A DNA stretch of 64,000 nt from Leptolyngbya sp. Heron Island J (GTDB lineage Bacteria > Cyanobacteriota > Cyanobacteriia > Phormidesmidales > Phormidesmidaceae), in assembly GCF_000482245.1 (NCBI RefSeq), contig NZ_AWNH01000053.1, positions 1 through 64,000 of the forward strand, given 5' to 3'. Below the pieces are notes generated by a model that was not told the DNA's origin, ran no database searches, and saw only the letters and a list, made by a program, of their open reading frames with translations. Numbering within the stretch: the first letter of the stretch is position 1; every line of letters starts with the position of its first letter. This document shows positions 26,702-35,821 of this stretch, piece after piece. Position numbers and translations under genes: made by a program.

Positions 26702-27595
26702 ATGAATGAATTGACAGCTCCTGATATGACGTCATCAATGAATCCATTTGCCAAACCACCGGATTTTGTTGCAGGGGTAGCTCCGATATCGGCTCCTGGA
26801 GAATTGGCATGGTGGTTTGGGTTCTGTGGCGCTCGGATGTTGGTGACGGTCGCGACAGGTCCTCCAGAAGCGATCGGGGTGCCCCAGGTGAAGAGTTTAG
26901 AGGAATTGGGGGTGGGGGTAGTGCGATCGCAATTCCTCGGCACCTTAGCCAATATCCCTTGCTATGGTGCCGAACTGCCCTCAGATCTAGAGTTGCCACC
27001 GGGCCTAGACCTCCGACCACTACGGTATCTCCATGGACTACTTGACGACACCCTTTTCGCATTGGCAGGTCATGCCACCCAGCTAGTGGAGTGGAACCGC
27101 ACCCATCAATACTGTGGCTGTTGCGCCACCCCGATGGAACAGTCACAGCACGAACGAGTAAAGCACTGTCCAACCTGTGGTCTGCGACAATATCCTCGCC
27201 TCTCGCCAGCGGTGATCATGTTGGTATCCCGTGGTTCTGAGGTGCTACTAGCCCGTGCCCCCAGATTTCGAGAGGGCATGTATAGCGTGTTAGCTGGCTT
27301 CGTAGAACCTGGAGAATCGCTAGAAGAAACCGTGGCGCGGGAAGTGCGCGAAGAAGTCGGGATTGAGATCAAAGATATTCGCTACTTTGGTTCCCAACCC
27401 TGGCCCTTTCCCAATTCACTTATGATTGGATTTACTGCTCGCTATGCCAGCGGTGATATCGTTATTGATCCAAATGAAATTGAAACAGCAGACTGGTTTA
27501 CCAAAGAGTCTCTGCCACCGGTTCCCGGCAAACTCAGTATTGCCAGAAAGCTGATCGATTGGTTTATGGATAGAGAAGGTCATGAACACCCCTAG
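26702..27595 (+). CDS. nudC: NADH pyrophosphatase NudC
   Basis: Hydrolyses NAD(H) to NMN(H) and AMP; bacterial NudC also removes NAD caps from RNA. ATG 26702 is chosen over the TTG at 26684. A zinc ribbon is visible (CGCC, about residue 139; CPTCG, about 160), followed by the Nudix box GFVEPGESLEETVAREVREE and the NudC-specific SQPWPFPNSLM, which separates it from other Nudix enzymes. It overlaps the next gene by 14 bp, suggesting coupling, and is divergent from the SDR gene. Confidence 0.92.
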   Translation: MNELTAPDMTSSMNPFAKPPDFVAGVAPISAPGELAWWFGFCGARMLVTVATGPPEAIGVPQVKSLEELGVGVVRSQFLGTLANIPCYGAELPSDLELPPGLDLRPLRYLHGLLDDTLFALAGHATQLVEWNRTHQYCGCCATPMEQSQHERVKHCPTCGLRQYPRLSPAVIMLVSRGSEVLLARAPRFREGMYSVLAGFVEPGESLEETVAREVREEVGIEIKDIRYFGSQPWPFPNSLMIGFTARYASGDIVIDPNEIETADWFTKESLPPVPGKLSIARKLIDWFMDREGHEHP

Positions 27596-28172
27596 TCATG
27601 TCATCCTCAACCTGGCACTGTTAGGTCGGCGGTCGCGATCGCACCTGAATAGCCATATTTTTTGGGGAGCCCTGGTGCCAGATTTAGCCCTGTTTGGCTT
27701 CTATGGCTGGGCTAAACTAATCGTCCAAATGGATGAAGCCACCATCTGGCGAGAGGCGTACTATGAGCCTTTTTGGCAAGACATTTTTGCAGTCGGCAAC
27801 TCGATTCCGTTGGCATTACTAGTGATCGCCATTGCTCTATGGCTCAGGGGACGTCGCCCAGACTGGCAGCCGCTGGCCGATGGGGCTATTGTGCTGGCGA
27901 CCAGTGTGGTCTTGCACTGTCTAGCCGACCTGCCACTCCATGTGGATGACGGCCACCAGCACTTTTGGCCGCTCAGTAACTTTCGATTTGAAAGCAAAAT
28001 TTCCTACTGGGACCCAGACCATCACGGCGGTATTGTTGCTCTCGGAGAATTTACTCTAGTGCTGATTGCTAGCTGGCGCGTGTGGCAACTCGTACAATCT
28101 CGCTGGCTCAAGGGGCTGCTATTTTTGAGCAATGGCCTGATGTGGGTGATCTACGCCGGGTTTTATCTATAA
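27582..28172 (+). CDS. Conserved polytopic membrane protein
   Basis: 196-residue integral membrane protein of a family I know only from cyanobacterial hypotheticals. It starts MNTPSHVILNLALLG, has about four hydrophobic segments, and carries conserved His/Asp motifs: HCLADLPLHVDDGHQHFWPL and YWDPDHHGG. The His/Asp clusters resemble those of membrane metal-dependent hydrolases (YdjM-like), but I cannot assign a reaction. It overlaps nudC by 14 bp. Confidence 0.75.
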   Translation: MNTPSHVILNLALLGRRSRSHLNSHIFWGALVPDLALFGFYGWAKLIVQMDEATIWREAYYEPFWQDIFAVGNSIPLALLVIAIALWLRGRRPDWQPLADGAIVLATSVVLHCLADLPLHVDDGHQHFWPLSNFRFESKISYWDPDHHGGIVALGEFTLVLIASWRVWQLVQSRWLKGLLFLSNGLMWVIYAGFYL

Positions 28173-28235
28173 TCCAATCTCGCCAGGGGTCCGTAGAATT
28201 TTTTGAGAGCGTGCGAACCGGATCGGCCCTTGCCG

Positions 28236-28868
28236 ATGACTGACATAATGGCCATTCAAGCTTTGGAGTGTCTGATTAAACCTATGGGGCCAATTGAATC
28301 TTGGGAGGACCAGGCTACGTCCGATGCCAAATCCTCCGATGCAGACCTGCTGGCATCGTTGCGAGCGGGTCAAGTGGAGGCTCTACGCACCCTGTACCAA
28401 CGCTATGGCCGGTTGGTTTACACTCTGTCGCGTCGCGTTCTCCACAGTGATGAAGAAGCTGAAGAAATCACTCAAGATGTATTTCTGACACTGTGGCACA
28501 AAGACGCATATCAAGCGAACCGAGGATCCCTCAGTCGCTATCTGGTAGTCCTGGCCCGGTCAAGATCAATTGATCGGCTGCGATCTCAAACCTCCCATCG
28601 CCAGCGGTTACACAAATGGCATTTGATGATGACCGATGTCTCTTCAAGCCCTTTAGACATAGCCACCTTAACCGAGCGTGGCGAGCGCACCCGTCAAGCC
28701 CTCAGCCGTCTTTCGGAAAAAGAACGCCAGGTCATCGAAATTGCCTATTACGAAGGGCTCAGTCAATCAGAAATCTCTCAGCGCTTAAATATCCCCCTTG
28801 GCACAGTCAAGTCCCGGTCTCGCCAGGCCCTCCGTAAACTCCGCCAAACCTTACAGCACCACCTCTAG
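28236..28868 (+). CDS. ECF RNA polymerase sigma factor
   Basis: About 210-residue group 4 (extracytoplasmic function) sigma factor. Region 2 is visible as LRTLYQRYGRLVYTLSRRVL, then AEEITQDVFLTLW and DRLRSQ. Region 4 is LSEKERQVIEIAYYEGLSQSE with a helix-turn-helix ISQRLNIPLGTVKSRSRQAL. The start is uncertain: TTG 28203, ATG 28236 and ATG 28284 are all in frame without a strong ribosome-binding site. The gene 50 bp downstream encodes its probable membrane anti-sigma factor, so activity should be released by an envelope or redox signal. Confidence 0.9.
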   Translation: MTDIMAIQALECLIKPMGPIESWEDQATSDAKSSDADLLASLRAGQVEALRTLYQRYGRLVYTLSRRVLHSDEEAEEITQDVFLTLWHKDAYQANRGSLSRYLVVLARSRSIDRLRSQTSHRQRLHKWHLMMTDVSSSPLDIATLTERGERTRQALSRLSEKERQVIEIAYYEGLSQSEISQRLNIPLGTVKSRSRQALRKLRQTLQHHL

Positions 28869-28917
28869 CAATCATCACTATCGCCCTAACGTTTATTTCA
28901 CCTTTTTCCTGATTACT

Positions 28918-29790
28918 ATGCCATTCGACTCGCCATCCACTTCAGACCCGCATCCCGATTGGCATGACTTACTTGCAGGCTATGCCCTTGACAACTTATC
29001 ACCAGAAGAGCGGGAAACTCTCCAAACGCTTTTAGCCCAGCGGCCCGAACTCAAAGCTGAGCTGCTGGCCTACCAAGAAACGTTAGCCCTGGTGCCCTAC
29101 GCATTAGATCCCGCCCCCTTACCTCGCAACTTAGAGGCAACCATCATTGCCATAGCACAGCGAACAAAGCGAGCTACACAAACCGGCCAAGCCCCCTCCA
29201 ACCCTCAGCCCAGACGCAGGCAACGCCGCTGGTATGCACTGACGATGGTAGCCGCCCTATTGATTGCCATCATCGGCACCGACAACTATCGCTTGCGGCA
29301 GCAGCAGATAGCGCTCCAAACTCAACTCGGTAATGCTCAGGTGGAGCAGCAGGCTTTACAAACAGCCAAAGAAACCCTGCAAGCCCAACTGGAAGCAACG
29401 GAAACCCAACTGGCTGCAGCCAACGTTGAGGCAGTATTAAATATTCTGCGGCAGCCGAATGCCCTGGTGTACTCCTTGCAGGGCACAGACAATGCATCCA
29501 CATCATCCGGCAGTTTGCTTACCCTACCCGACCACTCGGAAGTACAGCTGGTGTCCCACAATCTACCGGTCCTACCCACAGGCCAGGTCTATCGACTCTG
29601 GTCAGTAGCCACAGAGACATCAACGCCGATGTTCTGCGGTCAATTTAACAATACCGAAGAGGGCAGTGTGCAATGGACGGTGCCTGACGCCCTCTGCAAT
29701 GCCAAGCCTGCCAAAGTCATCATCACAGTGGATGCCGTCATTGATCCACCTGTCCCTAAAGGCCCCCCTGTCCTTACGGGGGAGATTTGA
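28918..29790 (+). CDS. Membrane anti-sigma factor (RskA-like)
   Basis: 290 residues from ATG 28918. The N-terminal cytoplasmic part (DWHDLLAGYALDNLSPEERE; LLAQRPELKAELLAYQETLA) is the anti-sigma domain, without the HxxxCxxC zinc motif. One membrane helix follows (about residues 105-122). Then comes a coiled coil rich in Gln, Glu and Leu (~125-175) and an RskA-type extracytoplasmic beta domain (LPTGQVYRLWSV; VIITVDAV). It probably sequesters the ECF sigma encoded upstream. The release signal is unknown. Confidence 0.88.
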   Translation: MPFDSPSTSDPHPDWHDLLAGYALDNLSPEERETLQTLLAQRPELKAELLAYQETLALVPYALDPAPLPRNLEATIIAIAQRTKRATQTGQAPSNPQPRRRQRRWYALTMVAALLIAIIGTDNYRLRQQQIALQTQLGNAQVEQQALQTAKETLQAQLEATETQLAAANVEAVLNILRQPNALVYSLQGTDNASTSSGSLLTLPDHSEVQLVSHNLPVLPTGQVYRLWSVATETSTPMFCGQFNNTEEGSVQWTVPDALCNAKPAKVIITVDAVIDPPVPKGPPVLTGEI

Positions 29791-29928
29791 GTGGATGCGG
29801 ATCACTCTTACTAATGTATCCAGGGCTACAAAAAATTTACTATCGGTTTAGGGCTACCTCAGTAAATTCTCAGACTGAATGCTCATCCTAGTAATCAAAA
29901 CAGTATATTTTGATACCGGGAGGTCTCA

Positions 29929-30102
29929 ATGAAACGTATGTATGCTTCAGGCAGGCTTTCGAATGGGGTTCTAGCCACTGGCTTAGCATTAGCAATACCG
30001 ATGCATGCGATGACGGCTAGTGCCAGACCACAACTTGAAACCAACAGTCCCCAGACCACAACCACCATTGAAGAATGGCACTGGCGGGATATGGCGTTTT
30101 AG
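29929..30102 (+). CDS. Small secreted peptide, 57 residues
   Basis: A short frame with a strong ribosome-binding site (GGGAGG, seven bases before ATG 29929). It encodes MKRMYASGRLSNGVLATGLA, then LAIPMHAMTASA, a typical signal peptide with an A-x-A cleavage site. A ~25-residue Thr-rich tail ends in EEWHWRDMAF. It follows the ECF sigma/anti-sigma pair on the same strand by 138 bp and precedes convergent priA. It could be a target or ligand of that sigma system, which is inference. I recognise no family. Confidence 0.6.
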   Translation: MKRMYASGRLSNGVLATGLALAIPMHAMTASARPQLETNSPQTTTTIEEWHWRDMAF

Positions 30103-30115
30103 CCAGGATTGAGCG

Positions 30116-32656
30116 TTAACTGAGGTTGAGTGGATCGACATCGATGGTCAACCTGACGGATTTAGGCAGGCGCGATCGCAACGATGTTAAATCAGGCACA
30201 GACATCGCCAACGGCAGCTTGAGTAACACATGCCAACGGTAGCGCCGTGCCACCCGATAAATAGGTGCTGGCGTCGGACCCAAAACACTAGGCCCTGCTA
30301 GATTAAGCTCATCTGTACAGGAGGCTGGTTTATCATCCCCACCGGCTATCAATGCCCGCAGCCGCTGGGTACACTTTTGAGCCGTCATTTCTGCCTCAGC
30401 CTCCACTGGGCTTGTCACCCTCAACAACACCAATCGCCCATAGGGCGGATAGCCCAAAAGCTGTCGATGCTCAGTCTCCTGTTGGATAAAAGCATGATAG
30501 CTATGGCCCTGAGCCGCCCTAACCACTGGATGATCCGGAGTATAGGTCTGCAAAATAACTTGACCTGGCCGTTCCCCTCTGCCAGCCCGCCCAGCCACTT
30601 GAGTCAACGTTTGGAAAGCTCGTTCCCCAGACCAATAGTCTGGCATATGCAGCAGCCCGTCGGCAGCAACGATACCCACGACCGTAATTTGAGGTAGGTC
30701 AATCCCCTTCGTCAGCATTTGCGTACCGATCAAAACATCCGCTTCGCCTGCAGCAAACCGCTCTAGTAAGGCTCGATGTGCTCCTTTTGCCCGCGTCGTA
30801 TCACTGTCAAACCGCAGACAGCGTAATCCGGGAAACTGACTCTGTAACTCATGCACAATCCGTTGAGTACCACTGCCAAAATATTTTAAATAAGGCGACT
30901 GGCAGCTAGGGCACTGGTCAGGATGTCGCTGCCCATAGCCGCAGTAGTGACAGCGCAGGGAGGCTGGCCCGCCATTGTGCGGTTGGTGATATGCCAAAGA
31001 CACATCACAGTCTGGGCATTGCATGACATGACCACAGCTGCGGCAGGAAACAAAGCGGCTGTGACCGCGACGATGGATAAACAATAGGCCCTGCTCCCCC
31101 TGAGCCTGCATGTGCTCCAGGGCCGTTTTGAGCGGACGACTAAATACTGAACGGTTCCCGGCCTGGAGTTCTAGACGCATATCGACAACCTTGACGGGTG
31201 GAAGAGGGCGTTGATGTACGCGATTGGGCATTGCCAAATAATGTAGGGGTGTTCCATGGAACGCCCCTACATTATTTGATGCTAAATTCTTTGTTTCCTT
31301 TACGCCGACCCATGTATCTAACGCAGGGGTTGCCGATCCCAGCACTAACGGACAATTCGCCATTTCTGCCCGCCACTGGGCTACTGTTCGAGTGTGATAG
31401 CAAGGAGTCGGCTGATCTTGCTTAAAACTACTGTCATGTTCTTCGTCGAGCACAATCAGTCCCAGGCGCGGTAGCGGCAAGAAAATCGCCGAGCGGGTCC
31501 CAATCACTACCTGGGGATGTCCCTCCAGCATCTGCCGCCAGGTGTCATAGCGTTCTCCTTCAGACAGCCCGCTGTGATAGACACACACCCGCTCGCCAAA
31601 GCGAGCTCGAAAGCGATCGGTAAGCTGGGGTGTGAGGCCAATTTCAGGCACCAAAACTAATACCGAATCACCGGCCTGCAGACGCGGCACAATAGTCTGT
31701 AGATACACCTCGGTTTTGCCAGACCCGGTCACCCCATGGAGTAAAACCTGGGCATAGGTAGTCAGCTGATTGAGGGTGGTCAGCACATGACGCTGCTCAG
31801 ACGTAAGCGTTTTTGGCTGGTCTGCCGGGGCCTGGGAATGATTACCGACCCGTAAACGTTCCCTGGGTTCGATCGTCAGATAGCCTTTGGTCGCTAACCG
31901 CTGCAGGGTAGTGCTCGTGGTCCTCAATCGCTGCAGGGCATCACTCAACCACAGGTCGCCACCACAACGCTGCAATGTGATCAAAATTTCGCGCTGCCGG
32001 TTAGTTAAACTATCGCCCTCGGACACACTAGGGACAATTACACTCACGGCCTGACGCTGCTGAGGTCGCGGTGGACTGGGAATAGCCAGATAACTTTCCA
32101 CCCAGCCTTGATTGAGGAGCTGAGTTAAACCGGCGTTGGCCTGTTTATGCTGACGCTGCAGGTAGCGCCAGGTGTAATCACCTTGAGGGGAACGACGCAG
32201 GCTGGCGAGCAACGCTTGAGCAGGCGGATTAAGTGTCTCTAATCGCGGTAAAAATGTGGAGTCTTGGGATAAAGATTTGAGTCGAATTCTGCGCTGAGAA
32301 CGCCCTAACAAACCTGGTGGCAACGCAGTTCGAATTACCTGAATCAAAGGTGTCTGATAATAATCAGCAACTCGCTCTAATAATTTCCAATAATCTTTAG
32401 AAAAAAAACCGCGACTGACAACGGTGTCGAGCTTGCGAAGTTGATAATCAAGGGTAGATATGGACGATAACGGCAACAGTCGAATTGCGATCGCGCCGAG
32501 CTGCCGTCCACCAAATGAAACGCTAACGATATCTCCAGGTTCAACTACAAAATCTTTAGATATTCCATACTTATAAAGCCCCTGGACACCGGGACAGTCC
32601 ACCAGCACTTCAATAACCCCAATAAACGATTGGGAAAGGGATTCAGCCTGAGACAT
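30116..32656 (-). CDS. priA: Primosomal protein N' (replication restart helicase PriA)
   Basis: 846-residue 3'-5' SF2 DNA helicase that reloads the replicative helicase at stalled forks. Visible: the N-terminal 3'BD (VEVLVDCPGVQGLYKY-like start, VSVSFGGRQLGAIAI), Walker A HGVTGSGKTEVY, motif II LIVLDEEHD, motif III LGSATPALDTW, the zinc-binding cysteines (CRSCG, CPDC, CHYCG, CPSC), and the C-terminal GRAGRGERPGQV. Odd: a 44-bp palindromic element (31235-31278) is inserted in frame between motif III and the zinc domain, adding about 14 residues (VGAFHGTPLHYL). Confidence 0.95.
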   Translation of the reverse strand: MSQAESLSQSFIGVIEVLVDCPGVQGLYKYGISKDFVVEPGDIVSVSFGGRQLGAIAIRLLPLSSISTLDYQLRKLDTVVSRGFFSKDYWKLLERVADYYQTPLIQVIRTALPPGLLGRSQRRIRLKSLSQDSTFLPRLETLNPPAQALLASLRRSPQGDYTWRYLQRQHKQANAGLTQLLNQGWVESYLAIPSPPRPQQRQAVSVIVPSVSEGDSLTNRQREILITLQRCGGDLWLSDALQRLRTTSTTLQRLATKGYLTIEPRERLRVGNHSQAPADQPKTLTSEQRHVLTTLNQLTTYAQVLLHGVTGSGKTEVYLQTIVPRLQAGDSVLVLVPEIGLTPQLTDRFRARFGERVCVYHSGLSEGERYDTWRQMLEGHPQVVIGTRSAIFLPLPRLGLIVLDEEHDSSFKQDQPTPCYHTRTVAQWRAEMANCPLVLGSATPALDTWVGVKETKNLASNNVGAFHGTPLHYLAMPNRVHQRPLPPVKVVDMRLELQAGNRSVFSRPLKTALEHMQAQGEQGLLFIHRRGHSRFVSCRSCGHVMQCPDCDVSLAYHQPHNGGPASLRCHYCGYGQRHPDQCPSCQSPYLKYFGSGTQRIVHELQSQFPGLRCLRFDSDTTRAKGAHRALLERFAAGEADVLIGTQMLTKGIDLPQITVVGIVAADGLLHMPDYWSGERAFQTLTQVAGRAGRGERPGQVILQTYTPDHPVVRAAQGHSYHAFIQQETEHRQLLGYPPYGRLVLLRVTSPVEAEAEMTAQKCTQRLRALIAGGDDKPASCTDELNLAGPSVLGPTPAPIYRVARRYRWHVLLKLPLAMSVPDLTSLRSRLPKSVRLTIDVDPLNLS
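31235..31278. repeat. 44-bp palindromic element inside the priA coding sequence
   Basis: Arms of 22 bp (31235-31256 and 31257-31278) with a single mismatched pair, centred on CCATGG. The core reads GTAGGGGTGTTCC on one side and GGAACGCCCCTAC on the other. Its length does not disturb the priA frame. The core is related to the intergenic palindromes at 39389, 59929 and 9189. Confidence 0.9.
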
Positions 32657-33012
32657 GCAATTCTAATTCAGAATAAATATAGACGTCTGTAGACATCTGA
32701 CAACATAGAAATAAACACTCAAAACTGTTAGATAAAAAACAGAAATAGATAGATTTCAAGCATGCCTTCAAAGCTAAATGTCATGAAAAGTTTACATGCC
32801 GCAACGAATGGAATTAAACGTTACAAAAGCTACAAAAACCTTGATAAACAAGAGTTTTCATCCCCCAAAAAATATCATGGTGGACAGTGCTCCAGAATGA
32901 GATTGGTATAGTGTAATTGGGGCTGCACGTAGTCTTTTCTAAGTCGACCGCTAATTGCATTCCTCGGCTACGTTTTCAGAACCCTTCAGGCACAGAATTT
33001 TCTTGCGGAACT
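32657..33012. other. Upstream region of the sigma factor gene
   Basis: 356 AT-rich bases between divergent priA and the sigma gene. A possible -10 (TATAGT, 32907-32912) lies about 100 bp before the start, with no good -35 at the right distance. No RNA gene is recognised. Confidence 0.4.
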
Positions 33013-34188
33013 ATGGCTCCTTCTGTTAATTCACCAGAAACAGCAGTAATTGAACCTTGGACTGAAACAGACCAAGCGCCCAAGACCGAGGGCAATCATC
33101 GTCAAGGTAGTCAGTTTACCGAAGAATCGAACTCCCCTAGCTGGGGTCGCACAGAGGGAGCTGGACAGGATGATGATTTGAGTACTGATCCAGGCGATGA
33201 GCTGACTGCAGAAGTAGCGTCTGCCTATAAGAAAACCCTGGCCGACGATGCTGTCGGGGCCTTCTTTAAGGAAATGGCTCGTTATCCCCTGCTCAAAGCT
33301 GATGAGGAAATTGAGCTAGCGCGTCAAGTTAAGTTTTTGGCCGATGTAGAAGCCCTATCGAAACAGCTTAGCGAGCAACTAAAGCGCACGCCAACTCGTC
33401 TAGAAATGGCCAATGCTCTGGAATGCACAGAAGCTGATTTCCAACATCGCTTACAGTATGCCCGGACTGCGAAGCGCAAGATGATTCGCTCTAACCTCCG
33501 GTTAGTCGTCTCTATTGCCAAGCGTTATCTCAATCGCGGTGTACCGTTTCTAGACTTGATTCAGGAAGGTGCCCTCGGTCTTAACCGCGCCGCAGAAAAG
33601 TTTGACCCCGACAAAGGCTATAAGTTTTCTACCTACGCCTACTGGTGGATTCGGCAGGGCATCACCCGAACAATCGCCAACGATGCCCGGACCATTCGCT
33701 TGCCCATCCACATTGTCGAAAAGCTCAACAAGCTCAAGAAAACCCAGCGGGAGCTACGCAAACAGCTAAATCGTGCTCCTACTGAAGCTGAATTAGCCGC
33801 AGAATTAGACCTCACTCCTGAGCAATTGAGGAGTTTACAGCAGGTAAGGCGTAAGTCTTTGTCCCTGAACCATCGGGTCGGTAAGGGTGAGGATACGGAA
33901 CTGATGGAACTGCTGGAAGACGGCAGCACCCTTTCACCTGAATCACGCATGAATGAGTCAATGATGCGTCAGGAAATCTCTGATGTGTTGACGGAGGTGT
34001 TGACCGAGCGTGAAAAGGACATTATTTCTTTGCGTTATGGCTTGACCACTGGTGAACCCCACACCCTGGAGGAAGTGGGTGGCATTTTCAACCTATCCCG
34101 AGAGCGGGTACGCCAAATCCAAACTAAAGCCATGCGTAAGCTGCGACGGCCTCAGGTAGCCTCCCGTCTGAAGAACTGGCTGCGATAG
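33013..34188 (+). CDS. Group 2 sigma-70 factor
   Basis: Primary-type RNA polymerase sigma factor, 391 residues from ATG 33013 (the frame opens at TTG 32917). Regions are clear: 1.2 (DAVGAFFKEMARYPLL, unlike the YLQEIGR form I associate with SigA), 2 (NLRLVVSIAKRYLNRGVPFL; KFSTYAYWWIRQGITR, the -10 recognition helix), 3 (RLPIHIVEKLNKL) and 4 (LTEREKDIISLRYGL; LEEVGGIFNLSRERVRQIQT). This points to an alternative group 2 factor rather than SigA. I cannot pick among SigB to SigE. An intrinsic terminator follows. Confidence 0.9.
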   Translation: MAPSVNSPETAVIEPWTETDQAPKTEGNHRQGSQFTEESNSPSWGRTEGAGQDDDLSTDPGDELTAEVASAYKKTLADDAVGAFFKEMARYPLLKADEEIELARQVKFLADVEALSKQLSEQLKRTPTRLEMANALECTEADFQHRLQYARTAKRKMIRSNLRLVVSIAKRYLNRGVPFLDLIQEGALGLNRAAEKFDPDKGYKFSTYAYWWIRQGITRTIANDARTIRLPIHIVEKLNKLKKTQRELRKQLNRAPTEAELAAELDLTPEQLRSLQQVRRKSLSLNHRVGKGEDTELMELLEDGSTLSPESRMNESMMRQEISDVLTEVLTEREKDIISLRYGLTTGEPHTLEEVGGIFNLSRERVRQIQTKAMRKLRRPQVASRLKNWLR

Positions 34189-34248
34189 AGCTTGATCCTT
34201 TTGAGGATTAGCCAACGGATTTAATCAAACGCCAATTTATCAAATAGG

Positions 34249-34281
34249 CCTTCTGATACAGCGCTTGTATTAGAAGGTTTT
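34249..34281 (+). terminator. Intrinsic terminator of the sigma factor gene
   Basis: CCTTCTGATACA (34249-34260) pairs with TGTATTAGAAGG (34266-34277; one G-T pair). The loop is GCGCT and TTTT follows. It lies 60 bp after the sigma stop. Confidence 0.8.
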
Positions 34282-34425
34282 ACATCGGCTTTTGCATTGG
34301 CCATTTATGTATTCGAGGTATCAGAGGGTGTATCACAGCGACACAATGTGCTGTAGCGCTGGGGACACATTTTTTTTAGTATTTTTCTTATGATATGACT
34401 GAATACTACGGGTGTAAGGGATTGT

Positions 34426-35730
34426 ATGGACTACAAACAGGAACGAATCACTACAATTCATGATTTTGGTTGCGACTTATCGCGATTAGAAGAGCGGTCA
34501 CTTGAACTAACTCGCGATACCCCAACCGCTGTTTTAATCCCGTCCCTATACGATGAGCTAGAACGCCCTGCCCTAGCACGTATTCGCGACCATCTCAAAG
34601 ATTGTGCGTTTGTGAATACAGTCGTCGTCAGTCTCTATGCGGATACGGCAGAGCAGTACGCTAAGGCAGTTGAGTTTTTTGCTCCCTTACCCCAAAAGAC
34701 CCATATCATCTGGGAAAATGGGCCACGTGTTGTAGCTCTGCTGCAACAGCTCCAGGATCAAGGGCTGGACCTTTTAGTCCATCGCGGTAAAGGTCGAGCA
34801 GTCTGGCTCGGTCTAGGTTTGGCGACACTGCATGCAGGTGCGATCGCACTCCACGATGCAGACATCATTACCTACGACCGCTCTTACCCGCTCAAGCTGC
34901 TTTTTCCCTTATTAGAGCCTGAGTTTGGCTTTGCCTTTACCAAGGCCTACTATGCCCGCATCAGCACCGAACCTCGCAAAATTAATGGTCGTGTTACCCG
35001 TCTCTTTGTAGCCCCGCTGCTGCACTCGCTGATGGACGTATGGGGCCATCGCGACTATATCTCCTATCTATCAGCCTACCGTTATCCCCTATCTGGTGAA
35101 TTTGCTCTAACCAGCGACCTGGCCTTAACCACGCGTATTCCGGCCAACTGGGGCTTAGAGGTGGGACTGCTGGCTGAGGTGTATCGTAATGTCGCCCTCA
35201 AACGGATTGCGCAGGTGGATCTGGGCACCTTTGACCATAAACATCAGGATGTGGGACAAGCTCCCAACCAGGGGCTGCAAAAAATGTGTCGGGATATTCT
35301 GCAGTCCCTGCTGCGCACCCTGACTGAAACCGAACAAGTAGTAATTGGTAAAGATCAGCTGAGATCGCTACGAATCAAGTTCCGACGCGAAGCCCAAGAC
35401 TTAGCAAGACAGTACTTCGTAGATGCCAAATTCAATGGCCTACAATACGATCGCCATAAGGAAGAAAACACCCTGGAACGGTTTGAAGAAGTAATTATCA
35501 AAGCTGGAGAGCAGTATCTAGAAGACCCCACAGGCACTGAAATTCCCGATTGGACCCGTGCCTTGGCGGTGATGCCCGATCTGCGTCAGCGTTTAGGACA
35601 GGCGGTTGTCGAAGATATGCAGGAGGTGCTAGAGCAACGGGTGCTCCCTTTCGTTAATGTGAGTGAGAGCAACAATGACAGTAAAAGTCACGAACGACAT
35701 TCCAGCGCCGAAGACCTGGTCTTGACCTAA
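34426..35730 (+). CDS. Glucosyl-3-phosphoglycerate synthase-like glycosyltransferase
   Basis: 434-residue GT-A glycosyltransferase resembling GpgS (GT81). Visible motifs are AVLIPSLYDEL, the metal-binding HDADIITYD, NGRVTRLFVAPLL, YPLSGEFALTSDLA and NWGLEVGLLAEVYR. These match, in order, the actinobacterial GpgS pattern of RVTELVARPLL, PLSGEYA and GYGVEIGLL. It would make glucosyl-3-phosphoglycerate from a nucleotide-glucose and 3-phosphoglycerate, a compatible-solute precursor. The HAD phosphatase 3 kb downstream is a good candidate for the next step. The last ~100 residues are a less conserved, charged tail. Sugar specificity is inferred. Confidence 0.78.
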   Translation: MDYKQERITTIHDFGCDLSRLEERSLELTRDTPTAVLIPSLYDELERPALARIRDHLKDCAFVNTVVVSLYADTAEQYAKAVEFFAPLPQKTHIIWENGPRVVALLQQLQDQGLDLLVHRGKGRAVWLGLGLATLHAGAIALHDADIITYDRSYPLKLLFPLLEPEFGFAFTKAYYARISTEPRKINGRVTRLFVAPLLHSLMDVWGHRDYISYLSAYRYPLSGEFALTSDLALTTRIPANWGLEVGLLAEVYRNVALKRIAQVDLGTFDHKHQDVGQAPNQGLQKMCRDILQSLLRTLTETEQVVIGKDQLRSLRIKFRREAQDLARQYFVDAKFNGLQYDRHKEENTLERFEEVIIKAGEQYLEDPTGTEIPDWTRALAVMPDLRQRLGQAVVEDMQEVLEQRVLPFVNVSESNNDSKSHERHSSAEDLVLT

Positions 35731-35761
35731 TTGACCTCACCAACACCCAATTCAAAACAAT

Positions 35762-35789
35762 AAAAAGGTGCGCTCGATGGAGCGCACCT
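35762..35789 (-). terminator. Intrinsic terminator of the 249-aa membrane protein gene
   Basis: GGTGCGCTC (35767-35775) and GAGCGCACC (35780-35788), loop GATG. On the minus strand five T residues follow. It sits between convergent genes and may also end the GpgS-like transcript. Confidence 0.85.
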
Positions 35790-35821
35790 GAGCCTTAGGC
35801 CTTTAGCATTAAAGCCTGTAG

